From Ptiloglossa arizonensis (taxonomy: Eukaryota > Arthropoda > Insecta > Hymenoptera > Colletidae), in contig NW_027478525.1 in the NCBI RefSeq assembly GCF_051014685.1, positions 434,001-498,000 on the forward strand: a stretch of 64,000 nucleotides of DNA, given 5' to 3'. The number at the start of each line of letters is the position of its first letter. The first letter of the stretch is position 1. This document shows positions 35,539-50,400 of the stretch, in pieces. Under the pieces are notes generated by a model. The model was not told the DNA's origin. It saw only the letters and a list, made by a program, of their open reading frames with translations, and did no database searches. A program made the translations under genes and the position numbers.

Positions 35539-37465
35539 TTTCCCCTAGGCCGTTCTAGTTATTCGTTTCAAGCATCAGAACTGCGCAAATTTTGAGTTTC
35601 TCAAGCGTTTCTTACCTTCAAACTGTCATATCTCGCGAACGGAACGATCAATCCGCAAAATTTCTGTTGCATCTGAAACTAGACTCTCGCCCGATTTCAA
35701 CGGTATGTGTAGTTTTCCCCTAGGCCGTTCCAGTTATTCGTTTCGAGCATCAGAACTGCGAAAATTTTGAGTTACTCAAGCGTTTCTTACCTCCAAACTG
35801 CCATATCTCGCGAACGGATTGACCAATCCGCAAAATTTCTGTTGCATCTGAAAGTAGAAACTTGCCCGATTACAACGGTATGCGTACTTTTCCCCTAGGC
35901 CGTTCTAGTTACTCGTTTCGAGCATCAGAACTGCGAAAATTTTGAGTTTCTCAAGCGTTTCTTACATTCAAACTGCCATATCTCGCGAACGGAAGGATCA
36001 ATCCGCAAAATTTCTGTTGCATCTGAAAGTAGACACTCGCCCGATTACAACGGTATGCGTACTTCTCCTCTAGGCCGTTCTAGTCATTCGTTTCGAGCAT
36101 CAGAACTGCGAAAATTTCGAGTTTCTCAAGCGTTTCTTGCATCCAAACTGCCATATCTCGCGAACGGATTGACCGATCCGCAAAATTTCTGTTGCATCTG
36201 AAAGTAGAAACTCGCCCGATTACAACGGTATCCCCACTTTTCCCCTAGGCCGATCTAGTTATTCGTTTCAAGCATCAGAACTGCGCAAATTTTGAGTTTC
36301 TCAAGCGTTTCTTACCTTCAAACTGCCATATCTCGCGAACGGATTGACCGATCCGCAAAATTTCTGTTGCATCTGAAAGTAGAAACTCGCCCGACTACAA
36401 CGGTATGCGCACTTTTCCCCTTGGCCGTTCCAGTTATTCGTTTCGAGCATCAGAACTGCGAAAATTTTGAGTTTCTCAAGCGTTTCTTACCTCCAAACTG
36501 CCATATCTCGCGAACGGATTGACCAATCCGCAAAATTTCTGTTGCCTCTTAAAGTAGGGACTCGCCCGATTACAACGGTATGTGTAGTTTTCCCCTAGGC
36601 CGTTCCAGTTATTCGTTTCGAGCATCAGAACTGCGAAAATTTCGAGCTTCTCTAGCGTTTCTTACTTCCAAACTGCCACATCTCGCGAACGGATCGACCA
36701 ATCCGCATATTTCTGTTGCATCTGAAAGTAGAAACTCGCCCGATTACAACGGTATGTGTAGTTTTCCCCTAGGCGGTTCTAGTTATTCGTTTCGAGCATC
36801 AGAACTGCGAAAATTTTGAGTTTCTGAAGCGTTTCTTGCATCCAAACTGCCATATCTCGCGAACGGATTGACCGATCCGCAAAATTTCTGTTGCATCTGA
36901 AAGTAGAAACTCGCCCGATTACAACGGTATGCCCACTTTTCCCTTAGGCCGTCCTAGTTATTCGTTTCAAGCATCAGAACTGCGAAAATTTTGAGTTTCT
37001 CAAGCGTTTCTTACATCCAAACGGCCATATCTCGCGAACGGATTGACCAATCCGCAAAATTTCTGTTGCTTCTGAAAGTAGAAACTCGCCCGATTACAAC
37101 GGTATGCGTACTTTTCCCCTAGGCGGTTCTAGTTATTCGTTTCGAGCATCAGAACTGCCAAAATTTTGAGTTTCTGAAGCGTTTCTTGCATCCAAACTGC
37201 CATATCTCGCGAACGGATTGACCGATCCGCAAAATTTCTGTTGCATCTGAAAGTAGAAACTCGCCCGATTACAACGGTAGGTGTAGTTTTCCCCTAGGCC
37301 GTTCTAGTTACTCGTTTCGAGCATCAGAACTGCGAAAATTTTGAGTTTCTCAAGCGTTTCTTACCTCCAAACTGCCATATCTCGCGAACGGATTGACCAA
37401 TCCGCAAAATTTCTGTTGCATCTGAAAGTAGAAACTCGCCCGATTACAACGGTACGTGTAGTTTT
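35539..37465 (+). repeat. 11-monomer HOR unit, copy 2
   Basis: Same as the preceding unit but with one additional monomer at about 36400-36575 (ccttggcc type, followed by gcctcttaaagtaggg). The single-base deletion in the homologous monomer reads gcatatttc near 36708. Ends near 37465, where gtttcgagc replaces gtttcaagc. Confidence 0.87.
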
Positions 37466-37989
37466 CCCCTAGGCCGTTCTAGTTATTCGTTTCGAGCATC
37501 AGACTGCGAATATTTTGAGTTTCTCAAGCGTTTCTTATCTCCAAACTGCCATATCTCGCGAACGGATTGACCAATACGCAAAATTTCTGTTGCATCTGAA
37601 AGTAGAAACTCGCCCGATTACAACGGTATGCCTACTTTCCCCTAGGCCGTACTAGTTACTCGTTTCGAGCATCAGAACTGCGAAAATTTTGAGTTTCTCA
37701 AGCGTTTCTTACCTCCAAACTGCCATATCTCGCGAACGGATTGACCAATCCGCAAAATTTCTGTTGCATCTGAAAGTAGAAACTCGCCCGATTACAACGG
37801 TATGCGCACTTTTCCCCTAGGCCGTTCTAGTTATTCGTTTCAAGCATCAGAACTGCCAAAATTTTGAGTTTCTGAAGCGTTTCTTGCATCCAAACTGCCA
37901 TATCTCGCGAACGGATTGACCGATCCGCAAAATTTCTGTTGCATCTGAAAGTAGAAACTCGCCCGATTACAACGGTAGGTGTAGTTTTC

Positions 37990-40900
37990 CCCTAGGCCGT
38001 TCTAGTTACTCGTTTCGAGCATCAGAACTGCGAAAATTTTGAGTTTCTCAAGCGTTTCTTACCTTCAAACTGCCATATCTCGCGAACGGATTGACCGATC
38101 CGCAAAATTTCTGTTGCATCTGAAAGTAGAAACTCGCCCGACTACAACGGTATGCGCACTTTTCCCCTTGGCCGTTCCAGTTATTCGTTTCGAGCATCAG
38201 AACTGCGAAAATTTTGAGTTTCTCAAGCGTTTCTTACATCCAAACTGCCATATCTCGCGAACGGATTGACCAATCCGCAAAATTTCTGTTGCATCTTAAA
38301 GTAGGGACTCGCCCGATTACAACGGCATGTGTAGTTTTCCCCTAGGCCGTTCCAGTTATTCGTTTCGAGCATCAGAACTGCGAAAATTTCGAGTTTCTCT
38401 AGCGTTTCTTACATCCAAACTGCCATATCTCGCGAACGGATTGATCAATCCGCAAAATTTCTGTTGCATCTGAAAGTAGAAACTCGCCCGATTACAACGG
38501 TATGCGCACTTTTCCCCTAGGCGGTTCTAGTTATTCGTTTCGAGCATCAGAACTGCCAAAATTTTCAGTTTCTCAAGCGTTTCTTACCTCCAAACTGCCA
38601 TATCTCGCGAACGGATTGACCAATCCGCAAAATTTCTGTGCATCTGAAAGTAGAAACTCGCCCGATTACAACGGTAGGTGTAGTTTTCCCCTAGGCCGTT
38701 CCAGTTATTCGTTTCGAGCATCAGAACTGCGAAAATTTTGAGTTTCTCAAGCGTTTCTTACCTCCAAACTACCATATCTCGCGAACGGATTGACCAATCC
38801 GCAAAATTTCTATTGCATCTGAAAGTAGAAACTCGCCCGATTACAACGGTATGCGTACTTCTCCCCTAGGCCGTTCTAGTCATTCGTTTCGAGCATCAGA
38901 ACTGCGAAAATATTGAGTTTCTCAAGCGTTTCTTACCTCCAAACTGCCATATCTCGCGAACGGATTGACCAATCCGCAAAATTTCTGTTGCATCTGAAAG
39001 TAGAAACTCGCCCGATTACAACGGTATGCCCACTTTTCCCCTAGGCCGTTCTAGTTATTCGTTTCAAGCATCAGAACTGCGCAAATTTTGAGTTTCTCAA
39101 GCGTTTCTTACCTTCAAACTGTCATATCTCGCGAACGGAACGATCAATCCGCAAAATTTCTGTTGCATCTGAAACTAGACACTCGCCCGATTTCAACGGT
39201 ATGTGTAGTTTTCCCCTAGGCCGTTCCAGTTATTCGTTTCGAGCATCAGAACTGCGAAAATTTTGAGTTACTCAAGCGTTTCTTACCTCCAAACTGCCAT
39301 ATCTCGCGAACGGATTGACCAATCCGCAAAATTTCTGTTGCATCTGAAAGTAGAAACTCGCCCGATTACAACGGTATGTGTAGTTTTCCCCTAGGCGGTT
39401 CTAGTTATTCGTTTCGAGCATCAGAACTGCGAAAATTTTGAGTTTCTCAAGCGTTTCTTGCATCCAAACTGCCATATCTCGCGAACGGATTGACCGATCC
39501 GCAAAATTTCTGTTGCATCTGAAAGTAGAAACTCGCCCGATTACAACGGTATGCCCACTTTTCCCCTAGGCCGTCCTAGTTATTCCTTTCAAGCATCAGA
39601 ACTGCGAAAATTTTGAGTTTCTCAAGCGTTTCTTACATCCAAACGGCCATATCTCGCGAACGGATTGACCAATCCGCAAAATTTCTGTTGCTTCTGAAAG
39701 TAGAAACTCGCCCGATTACAACGGTATGCGTACTTCTCCCCTAGGCCGTTCCAGTTATTCGTTTCGAGCATCAGAACTGCGAAAATATTGAGTTTCTCAA
39801 GCGTTTCTTATCTCCAAACTGCCATATCTCGCGTACGGATTGACCAATCCGCAAAATTTCTGTTGCATCTGAAAGTAGAAACTTGCCCGATTACAACGGT
39901 ATGCGTACTTTTCCCCTAGGCCGTTCTAGTTACTCGTTTCGAGCATCAGAACTGCGAAAATTTTGAGTTTCTCAAGCGTTTCTTACATTCAAACTGCCAT
40001 ATCTCGCGAACGGAAGGATTAATCCGCAAAATTTCTGTTGCATCTGAAAGTAGACACTCGCCCGATTACAACGGTATGCGTACTTCTCCTCTAGGCCGTT
40101 CTAGTCATTCGTTTCGAGCATCAGAACTGCGAAAATTTCGAGTTTCTCAAGCGTTTCTTGCATCCAAACTGCCATATCTCGCGAACGGATTGACCGATCC
40201 GCAAAATTTCTGTTGCATCTGAAAGTAGAAACTCGCCCGATTACAACGGTATCCCCACTTTTCCCCTAGGCCGATCTAGTTATTCGTTTCAAGCATCAGA
40301 ACTGCGCAAATTTTGAGTTTCTCAAGCGTTTCTTACCTTCAAACTGCCATATCTCGCGAACGGATTGACCGATCCGCAAAATTTCTGTTGCATCTGAAAG
40401 TAGAAACTCGCCCGACTACAACGGTATGCGCACTTTTCCCCTAGGCCGTTCTAGTTATTCGTTTCAAGCATCAGAACTGCGCAAATTTTGAGTTTCTCAA
40501 GCGTTTCTTACCTTCAAACTGCCATATCTCGCGAACGGAAGGATCAATCCGCAAAATTTCTGTTGCATCTGAAAGTAGACACTCGCCCGATTACAACGGT
40601 ATTCGTACTTCTCCTCTAGGCCGTTCTAGTCATTCGTTTCGAGCATCAGAACTGCGAAAATTTCCAGTTTCTCAAGCGTTTCTTGCATCCAAACTGCCAT
40701 ATCTCGCGAACGGATTGACCGATCCGCAAAATTTCTGTTGCATCTGAAAGTAGAAACTCGCCCGATTACAACGGTGTCCCCACTTTTCCCCTAGGCCGTT
40801 CCAGTTATTCGTTTCGAGCATCAGAACTGCGAAAATTTCGAGTTTCTCTAGCGTTTCTTACTTCCAAACTGCCACATCTCGCGAACGGATCGACCAATCC

Positions 40901-43760
40901 GCAGATTTCTGTTGCATCTGAAAGTAGAAACTCGCCCGATTACAACGGTATGTGTAGTTTTCCCCTAGGCGGTTCTAGTTATTCGTTTCGAGCATCAGAA
41001 CTGCGAAAATTTTGAGTTTCTGAAGCGTTTCTTGCATCCAAACTGCCATATCTCGCGAACGGATTGACCGATCCGCAAAATTTCTGTTGCATCTGAAAGT
41101 AGAAACTCGCCCGATTACAACGGTATGCCCACTTTTCCCTTAGGCCGTCCTAGTTATTCGTTTCAAGCATCAGAACTGCGAAAATTTTGAGTTTCTCAAG
41201 CGTTTCTTACATCCAAACGGCCATATCTCGCGAACGGATTGACCAATCCGCAAAATTTCTGTTGCTTCTGAAAGTAGAAACTCGCCCGATTACAACGGTA
41301 TGCGTACTTTTCCCCTAGGCGGTTCTAGTTATTCGTTTCGAGCATCAGAACTGCCAAAATTTTGAGTTTCTGAAGCGTTTCTTGCATCCAAACTGCCATA
41401 TCTCGCGAACGGATTGACCGATCCGCAAAATTTCTGTTGCATCTGAAAGTAGAAACTCGCCCGATTACAACGGTAGGTGTAGTTTTCCCCTAGGCCGTTC
41501 TAGTTACTCGTTTCGAGCATCAGAACTGCGAAAATTTTGAGTTTCTCAAGCGTTTCTTACCTCCAAACTGCCATATCTCGCGAACGGATTGACCAATCCG
41601 CAAAATTTCTGTTGCATCTGAAAGTAGAAACTCGCCCGATTACAACGGTGCGTGTAGTTTTCCCCTAGGCCGTTCTAGTTATTCGTTTCGAGCATCAGAC
41701 TGCGAATATTTTGAGTTTCTCAAGCGTTTCTTATCTCCAAACTGCCATATCTCGCGAACGGATTGACCAATCCGCAAAATTTCTGTTGCATCTGAAAGTA
41801 GAAACTCGCCCGATTACAACGGTATGCCTACTTTCCCCTAGGCCGTACTAGTTACTCGTTTCGAGCATCAGAACTGCGAAAATTTTGAGTTTCTCAAGCG
41901 TTTCTTACCTCCAAACTGCCATATCTCGCGAACGGATTGACCAATCCGCAAAATTTCTGTTGCATCTGAAAGTAGAAACTCGCCCGATTACAACGGTATG
42001 CGCACTTTTCCCCTAGGCCGTTCTAGTTATTCGTTTCAAGCATCAGAACTGCGCAAATTTTGAGTTTCTCAAGCGTTTCTTACTTTCAAACTGCCATATC
42101 TCGCGAACGGATTGACCGATCCGCAAAATTTCTGTTGCATCTGAAAGTAGAAACTCGCCCGACTACAACGGTATGCGCACTTTTCCCCTTGGCCGTTCCA
42201 GTTATTCGTTTCGAGCATTAGAACTGCGAAAATTTTGAGTTTCTCAAGCGTTTCTTACCTCCAAACTGCCATATCTCGCGAACGGATTGACCAATCCGCA
42301 AAATTTCTGTTGCATCTTAAAGTAGGGACTCGCCCGATTACAACGGTATGTGTTGTTTTCCCCTAGGCCGTTCCAGTTATTCGTTTCGAGCATCAGAACT
42401 GCGAAAATTTCGAGTTTCTCTAGCGTTTCTTACATTCAAACTGCCATATCTCGCGAACGGATTGATCAATCCGCAAAATTTCTGTTGCATCTGAAAGTAG
42501 AAACTCGCCCGATTACAACGGTATGCGCACTTTTCCCCTAGGCGGTTCTAGTTATTCGTTTCGAGCATCAGAACTGCCAAAATTTTGAGTTTCTCAAGCG
42601 TTTCTTACCTCCAAACTACCATATCTCGCGAACGGATTGACCAATCCGCAAAATTTCTATTGCATCTGAAAGTAGAAACTCGCCCGATTACAACGGTAGG
42701 TGTAGTTTTCCCCTAGGCCGTTCTAGTTATTCGTTTCGAGCATCAGAACTGCGAAAATTTTGAGTTTCTCAAGCGTTTCTTACCTCCAAACTGCAATATC
42801 TCGCGAACGGATTGACCAATCCGCAAAATTTCTGTTGCATCTGAAAGTAGAAACTCCCCCGATTACAACGGTATGCGTACTTCTCCCCTAGGCCGTTCTA
42901 GTCATTCGTTTCGAGCATCAGAACTGCGAAAATTTTGTGTTTCTCAAGCGTTTCTTACCTCCAAACTGCAATATCTCGCGAACGGATTGACCAACCCGCA
43001 AAATTTCTGTTGCATCTGAAAGTAGAAACTCGCCCGATTACAACGGTATGTGTAGTCTTCCCCTAGGCCGTTCTAGTTATTCGTTTCGAGCATCAGAACT
43101 GCGAAAATTTTGAGTTTCTCAAGCGTTTCTTAACTCCAAACTGCCACATCTCGCGAACGGATTGACCAATCCGCAAAATTTCTGTTGCATCTGAAAGTAG
43201 AAACTCGCCCGATTACAACGGTATGTGTAGTTTTCCCCTAGACCGTTCCAGTTATTCGTTTCGAGCATCAGAACAGCGAAAATTTTGAGTTTCTCAAGCG
43301 TTTCTTACCTCCAAACTGCCATATCTCGCGAACGGATTGACCAATCCGCAAAATTTCTGTTCCATTTGAAAGTAGAAACTCGCCCGATTACAACGGTATG
43401 CGTACTTCTCCCCTAGGCCGTACTAGTTACTCGTTTCGAGAATCAGAACTGCGAAAATTTTGAGTTTCTCAAGCGTTTCTTACCTCCAAACTGCCATATC
43501 TCGCGAACGGATTGACCAATCCGCAAAATTTCTGTTGCATCTGAAAGTAGAAACTCGCCCGATAACAACGGTATGCGCACTTTTCCCCTAGGCCGTTCTA
43601 GTTATTCGTTTCAAGCATCAGAACTGCGCAAATTTTGAGTTTCTCAAGCGTTTCTTACCTTCAAACTGCCATATCTCGCGAACGGATTGACCGATCCGCA
43701 AAATTTCTGTTGCATCTGAAAGTAGAAACTCGCCCGACTACAACGGTATGCGCACTTTTC
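37990..43760 (+). repeat. 33-monomer HOR unit, copy 1 (5771 bp)
   Basis: Starts with a ttactcg monomer followed by ccttggcc, the aacggcatgtg unit, ggcgg with ttttcagtttc, ctgtgcatc (deletion near 38639) and so on to the gagaatcag monomer at 43441. The start re-appears at 43761 (offset 5771 = 33 x 175 - 4) and again at 46909. The four missing bases are the deletions near 38639, 40905, 41698 and 41832. Confidence 0.85.
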
Positions 43761-44275
43761 CCCTAGGCCGTTCTAGTTACTCGTTTCGAGCATCAGAACT
43801 GCGAAAATTTTGAGTTTCTCAAGCGTTTCTTACCTTCAAACTGCCATATCTCGCGAACGGATTGACCGATCCGCAAAATTTCTGTTGCATCTGAAAGTAG
43901 AAACTCGCCCGACTACAACGGTATGCGCACTTTTCCCCTTGGCCGTTCCAGTTATTCGTTTCGAGCATCAGAACTGCGAAAATTTTGAGTTTCTCAAGCG
44001 TTTCTTACATCCAAACTGCCATATCTCGCGAACGGATTGACCAATCCGCAAAATTTCTGTTGCATCTTAAAGTAGGGACTCGCCCGATTACAACGGCATG
44101 TGTAGTTTTCCCCTAGGCCGTTCCAGTTATTCGTTTCGAGCATCAGAACTGCGAAAATTTCGAGTTTCTCTAGCGTTTCTTACATCCAAACTGCCATATC
44201 TCGCGAACGGATTGATCAATCCGCAAAATTTCTGTTGCATCTGAAAGTAGAAACTCGCCCGATTACAACGGTATG
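41128..44275 (+). repeat. 18-monomer tandem duplication, copy 1 (3148 bp)
   Basis: Runs from the gcccac/ccttaggccgtcctag monomer across the end of the first 33-mer and into the start of the next. Shares gtgcgtgtag, gcattagaac, actccccc, ttttgtgtttc, gtagtcttcc, cttaactcc and aacggcatgtg with copy 2. Length is 18 x 175 - 2 (deletion pair a and b). Confidence 0.9.
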
Positions 44276-47200
44276 CCCACTTTTCCCTTAGGCCGTCCTA
44301 GTTATTCGTTTCAAGCATCAGAACTGCGAAAATTTTGAGTTTCTCAAGCGTTTCTTACATCCAAACGGCCATATCTCGCGAACGGATTGACCAATCCGCA
44401 AAATTTCTGTTGCTTCTGAAAGTAGAAACTCGCCCGATTACAACGGTATGCGTACTTTTCCCCTAGGCGGTTCTAGTTATTCGTTTCGAGCATCAGAACT
44501 GCCAAAATTTTGAGTTTCTGAAGCGTTTCTTGCATCCAAACTGCCATATCTCGCGAACGGATTGACCGATCCGCAAAATTTCTGTTGCATCTGAAAGTAG
44601 AAACTCGCCCGATTACAACGGTAGGTGTAGTTTTCCCCTAGGCCGTTCTAGTTACTCGTTTCGAGCATCAGAACTGCGAAAATTTTGAGTTTCTCAAGCG
44701 TTTCTTACCTCCAAACTGCCATATCTCGCGAACGGATTGACCAATCCGCAAAATTTCTGTTGCATCTGAAAGTAGAAACTCGCCCGATTACAACGGTGCG
44801 TGTAGTTTTCCCCTAGGCCGTTCTAGTTATTCGTTTCGAGCATCAGACTGCGAATATTTTGAGTTTCTCAAGCGTTTCTTATTTCCAAACTGCCATATCT
44901 CGCGAACGGATTGACCAATCCGCAAAATTTCTGTTGCATCTGAAAGTAGAAACTCGCCCGATTACAACGGTATGCCTACTTTCCCCTAGGCCGTACTAGT
45001 TACTCGTTTCGAGCATCAGAACTGCGAAAATTTTGAGTTTCTCAAGCGTTTCTTACCTCCAAACTGCCATATCTCGCGAACGGATTGACCAATCCGCAAA
45101 ATTTCTGTTGCATCTGAAAGTAGAAACTCGCCCGATTACAACGGTATGCGCACTTTTCCCCTAGGCCGTTCTAGTTATTCGTTTCAAGCATCAGAACTGC
45201 GCAAATTTTGAGTTTCTCAAGCGTTTCTTACTTTCAAACTGCCATATCTCGCGAACGGATTGACCGATCCGCAAAATTTCTGTTGCATCTGAAAGTAGAA
45301 ACTCGCCCGACTACAACGGTATGCGCACTTTTCCCCTTGGCCGTTCCAGTTATTCGTTTCGAGCATTAGAACTGCGAAAATTTTGAGTTTCTCAAGCGTT
45401 TCTTACCTCCAAACTGCCATATCTCGCGAACGGATTGACCAATCCGCAAAATTTCTGTTGCATCTTAAAGTAGGGACTCGCCCGATTACAACGGTATGTG
45501 TTGTTTTCCCCTAGGCCGTTCCAGTTATTCGTTTCGAGCATCAGAACTGCGAAAATTTCGAGTTTCTCTAGCGTTTCTTACATTCAAACTGCCATATCTC
45601 GCGAACGGATTGATCAATCCGCAAAATTTCTGTTGCATCTGAAAGTAGAAACTCGCCCGATTACAACGGTATGCGCACTTTTCCCCTAGGCGGTTCTAGT
45701 TATTCGTTTCGAGCATCAGAACTGCCAAAATTTTGAGTTTCTCAAGCGTTTCTTACCTCCAAACTACCATATCTCGCGAACGGATTGACCAATCCGCAAA
45801 ATTTCTATTGCATCTGAAAGTAGAAACTCGCCCGATTACAACGGTAGGTGTAGTTTTCCCCTAGGCCGTTCTAGTTATTCGTTTCGAGCATCAGAACTGC
45901 GAAAATTTTGAGTTTCTCAAGCGTTTCTTACCTCCAAACTGCAATATCTCGCGAACGGATTGACCAATCCGCAAAATTTCTGTTGCATCTGAAAGTAGAA
46001 ACTCCCCCGATTACAACGGTATGCGTACTTCTCCCCTAGGCCGTTCTAGTCATTCGTTTCGAGCATCAGAACTGCGAAAATTTTGTGTTTCTCAAGCGTT
46101 TCTTACCTCCAAACTGCAATATCTCGCGAACGGATTGACCAATCCGCAAAATTTCTGTTGCATCTGAAAGTAGAAACTCGCCCGATTACAACGGTATGTG
46201 TAGTCTTCCCCTAGGCCGTTCTAGTTATTCGTTTCGAGCATCAGAACTGCGAAAATTTTGAGTTTCTCAAGCGTTTCTTAACTCCAAACTGCCACATCTC
46301 GCGAACGGATTGACCAATCCGCAAAATTTCTGTTGCATCTGAAAGTAGAAACTCGCCCGATTACAACGGTATGTGTAGTTTTCCCCTAGACCGTTCCAGT
46401 TATTCGTTTCGAGCATCAGAACAGCGAAAATTTTGAGTTTCTCAAGCGTTTCTTACCTCCAAACTGCCATATCTCGCGAACGGATTGACCAATCCGCAAA
46501 ATTTCTGTTCCATTTGAAAGTAGAAACTCGCCCGATTACAACGGTATGCGTACTTCTCCCCTAGGCCGTACTAGTTACTCGTTTCGAGCATCAGAACTGC
46601 GAAAATTTTGAGTTTCTCAAGCGTTTCTTACCTCCAAACTGCCATATCTCGCGAACGGATTGACCAATCCGCAAAATTTCTGTTGCATCTGAAAGTAGAA
46701 ACTCGCCCGATTACAACGGTATGCGCACTTTTCCCCTAGGCCGTTCTAGTTATTCGTTTCAAGCATCAGAACTGCGCAAATTTTGAGTTTCTCAAGCGTT
46801 TCTTACCTTCAAACTGCCATATCTCGCGAACGGATTGACCGATCCGCAAAATTTCTGTTGCATCTGAAAGTAGAAACTCGCCCGACTACAACGGTATGCG
46901 CACTTTTCCCCTAGGCCGTTCTAGTTACTCGTTTCGAGCATCAGAACTGCGAAAATTTTGAGTTTCTCAAGCGTTTCTTACCTTCAAACTGCCATATCTC
47001 GCGAACGGATTGACCGATCCGCAAAATTTCTGTTGCATCTGAAAGTAGAAACTCGCCCGACTACAACGGTATGCGCACTTTTCCCCTTGGCCGTTCCAGT
47101 TATTCGTTTCGAGCATCAGAACTGCGAAAATTTTGAGTTTCTCAAGCGTTTCTTACATCCAAACTGCCATATCTCGCGAACGGATTGACCAATCCGCAAA

Positions 47201-47423
47201 ATTTCTGTTGCATCTTAAAGTAGGGACTCGCCCGATTACAACGGCATGTGTAGTTTTCCCCTAGGCCGTTCCAGTTATTCGTTTCGAGCATCAGAACTGC
47301 GAAAATTTCGAGTTTCTCTAGCGTTTCTTACATCCAAACTGCCATATCTCGCGAACGGATTGATCAATCCGCAAAATTTCTGTTGCATCTGAAAGTAGAA
47401 ACTCGCCCGATTACAACGGTATG
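44276..47423 (+). repeat. 18-monomer tandem duplication, copy 2 (3148 bp)
   Basis: Abuts copy 1. Private differences are few (cttatttcc at 44880, gagcatcag instead of gagaatcag at 46590, ccaatccgc instead of ccaacccgc at 46140, gattac instead of gataac). At 47424 the sequence continues as the 33-mer unit from its position equivalent to 38505. Confidence 0.9.
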
Positions 47424-50400
47424 CGCACTTTTCCCCTAGGCGGTTCTAGTTATTCGTTTCGAGCATCAGAACTGCCAAAATTTTCAGTTTCTCAAGCGTT
47501 TCTTACCTCCAAACTGCCATATCTCGCGAACGGATTGACCAATCCGCAAAATTTCTGTGCATCTGAAAGTAGAAACTCGCCCGATTACAACGGTAGGTGT
47601 AGTTTTCCCCTAGGCCGTTCCAGTTATTCGTTTCGAGCATCAGAACTGCGAAAATTTTGAGTTTCTCAAGCGTTTCTTACCTCCAAACTACCATATCTCG
47701 CGAACGGATTGACCAATCCGCAAAATTTCTATTGCATCTGAAAGTAGAAACTCGCCCGATTACAACGGTATGCGTACTTCTCCCCTAGGCCGTTCTAGTC
47801 ATTCGTTTCGAGCATCAGAACTGCGAAAATATTGAGTTTCTCAAGCGTTTCTTACCTCCAAACTGCCATATCTCGCGAACGGATTGACCAATCCGCAAAA
47901 TTTCTGTTGCATCTGAAAGTAGAAACTCGCCCGATTACAACGGTATGCGTACTTCTCCCCTAGGCCGTTCCAGTTATTCGTTTCGAGCATCAGAACTGCG
48001 AAAATATTGAGTTTCTCAAGCGTTTCTTATCTCCAAACTGCCATATCTCGCGTACGGATTGACCAATCCGCAAAATTTCTGTTGCATCTGAAAGTAGAAA
48101 CTTGCCCGATTACAACGGTATGCGTACTTTTCCCCTAGGCCGTTCTAGTTATTCGTTTCAAGCATCAGAACTGCGCAAATTTTGAGTTTCTCAAGCGTTT
48201 CTTACCTTCAAACTGTCATATCTCGCGAACGGAACGATCAATCCGCAAAATTTCTGTTGCATCTGAAACTAGACACTCGCCCGATTTCAACGGTATGTGT
48301 AGTTTTCCCCTAGGCCGTTCCAGTTATTCGTTTCGAGCATCAGAACTGCGAAAATTTTGAGTTACTCAAGCGTTTCTTACCTCCAAACTGCCATATCTCG
48401 CGAACGGATTGACCAATCCGCAAAATTTCTGTTGCATCTGAAAGTAGAAACTCGCCCGATTACAACGGTATGTGTAGTTTTCCCCTAGGCGGTTCTAGTT
48501 ATTCGTTTCGAGCATCAGAACTGCGAAAATTTTGAGTTTCTCAAGCGTTTCTTGCATCCAAACTGCCATATCTCGCGAACGGATTGACCGATCCGCAAAA
48601 TTTCTGTTGCATCTGAAAGTAGAAACTCGCCCGATTACAACGGTATGCCCACTTTTCCCCTAGGCCGTCCTAGTTATTCCTTTCAAGCATCAGAACTGCG
48701 AAAATTTTGAGTTTCTCAAGCGTTTCTTACATCCAAACGGCCATATCTCGCGAACGGATTGACCAATCCGCAAAATTTCTGTTGCTTCTGAAAGTAGAAA
48801 CTCGCCCGATTACAACGGTATGCGTACTTCTCCCCTAGGCCGTTCCAGTTATTCGTTTCGAGCATCAGAACTGCGAAAATATTGAGTTTCTCAAGCGTTT
48901 CTTATCTCCAAACTGCCATATCTCGCGTACGGATTGACCAATCCGCAAAATTTCTGTTGCATCTGAAAGTAGAAACTTGCCCGATTACAACGGTATGCGT
49001 ACTTTTCCCCTAGGCCGTTCTAGTTACTCGTTTCGAGCATCAGAACTGCGAAAATTTTGAGTTTCTCAAGCGTTTCTTACATTCAAACTGCCATATCTCG
49101 CGAACGGAAGGATTAATCCGCAAAATTTCTGTTGCATCTGAAAGTAGACACTCGCCCGATTACAACGGTATGCGTACTTCTCCTCTAGGCCGTTCTAGTC
49201 ATTCGTTTCGAGCATCAGAACTGCGAAAATTTCGAGTTTCTCAAGCGTTTCTTGCATCCAAACTGCCATATCTCGCGAACGGATTGACCGATCCGCAAAA
49301 TTTCTGTTGCATCTGAAAGTAGAAACTCGCCCGATTACAACGGTATCCCCACTTTTCCCCTAGGCCGATCTAGTTATTCGTTTCAAGCATCAGAACTGCG
49401 CAAATTTTGAGTTTCTCAAGCGTTTCTTACCTTCAAACTGCCATATCTCGCGAACGGATTGACCGATCCGCAAAATTTCTGTTGCATCTGAAAGTAGAAA
49501 CTCGCCCGACTACAACGGTATGCGCACTTTTCCCCTAGGCCGTTCTAGTTATTCGTTTCAAGCATCAGAACTGCGCAAATTTTGAGTTTCTCAAGCGTTT
49601 CTTACCTTCAAACTGCCATATCTCGCGAACGGAAGGATCAATCCGCAAAATTTCTGTTGCATCTGAAAGTAGACACTCGCCCGATTACAACGGTATGCGT
49701 ACTTCTCCTCTAGGCCGTTCTAGTCATTCGTTTCGAGCATCAGAACTGCGAAAATTTCCAGTTTCTCAAGCGTTTCTTGCATCCAAACTGCCATATCTCG
49801 CGAACGGATTGACCGATCCGCAAAATTTCTGTTGCATCTGAAAGTAGAAACTCGCCCGATTACAACGGTATCCCCACTTTTCCCCTAGGCCGTTCCAGTT
49901 ATTCGTTTCGAGCATCAGAACTGCGAAAATTTCGAGTTTCTCTAGCGTTTCTTACTTCCAAACTGCCACATCTCGCGAACGGATCGACCAATCCGCAGAT
50001 TTCTGTTGCATCTGAAAGTAGAAACTCGCCCGATTACAACGGTATGTGTAGTTTTCCCCTAGGCGGTTCTAGTTATTCGTTTCGAGCATCAGAACTGCGA
50101 AAATTTTGAGTTTCTGAAGCGTTTCTTGCATCCAAACTGCCATATCTCGCGAACGGATTGACCGATCCGCAAAATTTCTGTTGCATCTGAAAGTAGAAAC
50201 TCGCCCGATTACAACGGTATGCCCACTTTTCCCTTAGGCCGTCCTAGTTATTCGTTTCAAGCATCAGAACTGCGAAAATTTTGAGTTTCTCAAGCGTTTC
50301 TTACATCCAAACGGCCATATCTCGCGAACGGATTGACCAATCCGCAAAATTTCTGTTGCTTCTGAAAGTAGAAACTCGCCCGATTACAACGGTATGCGTA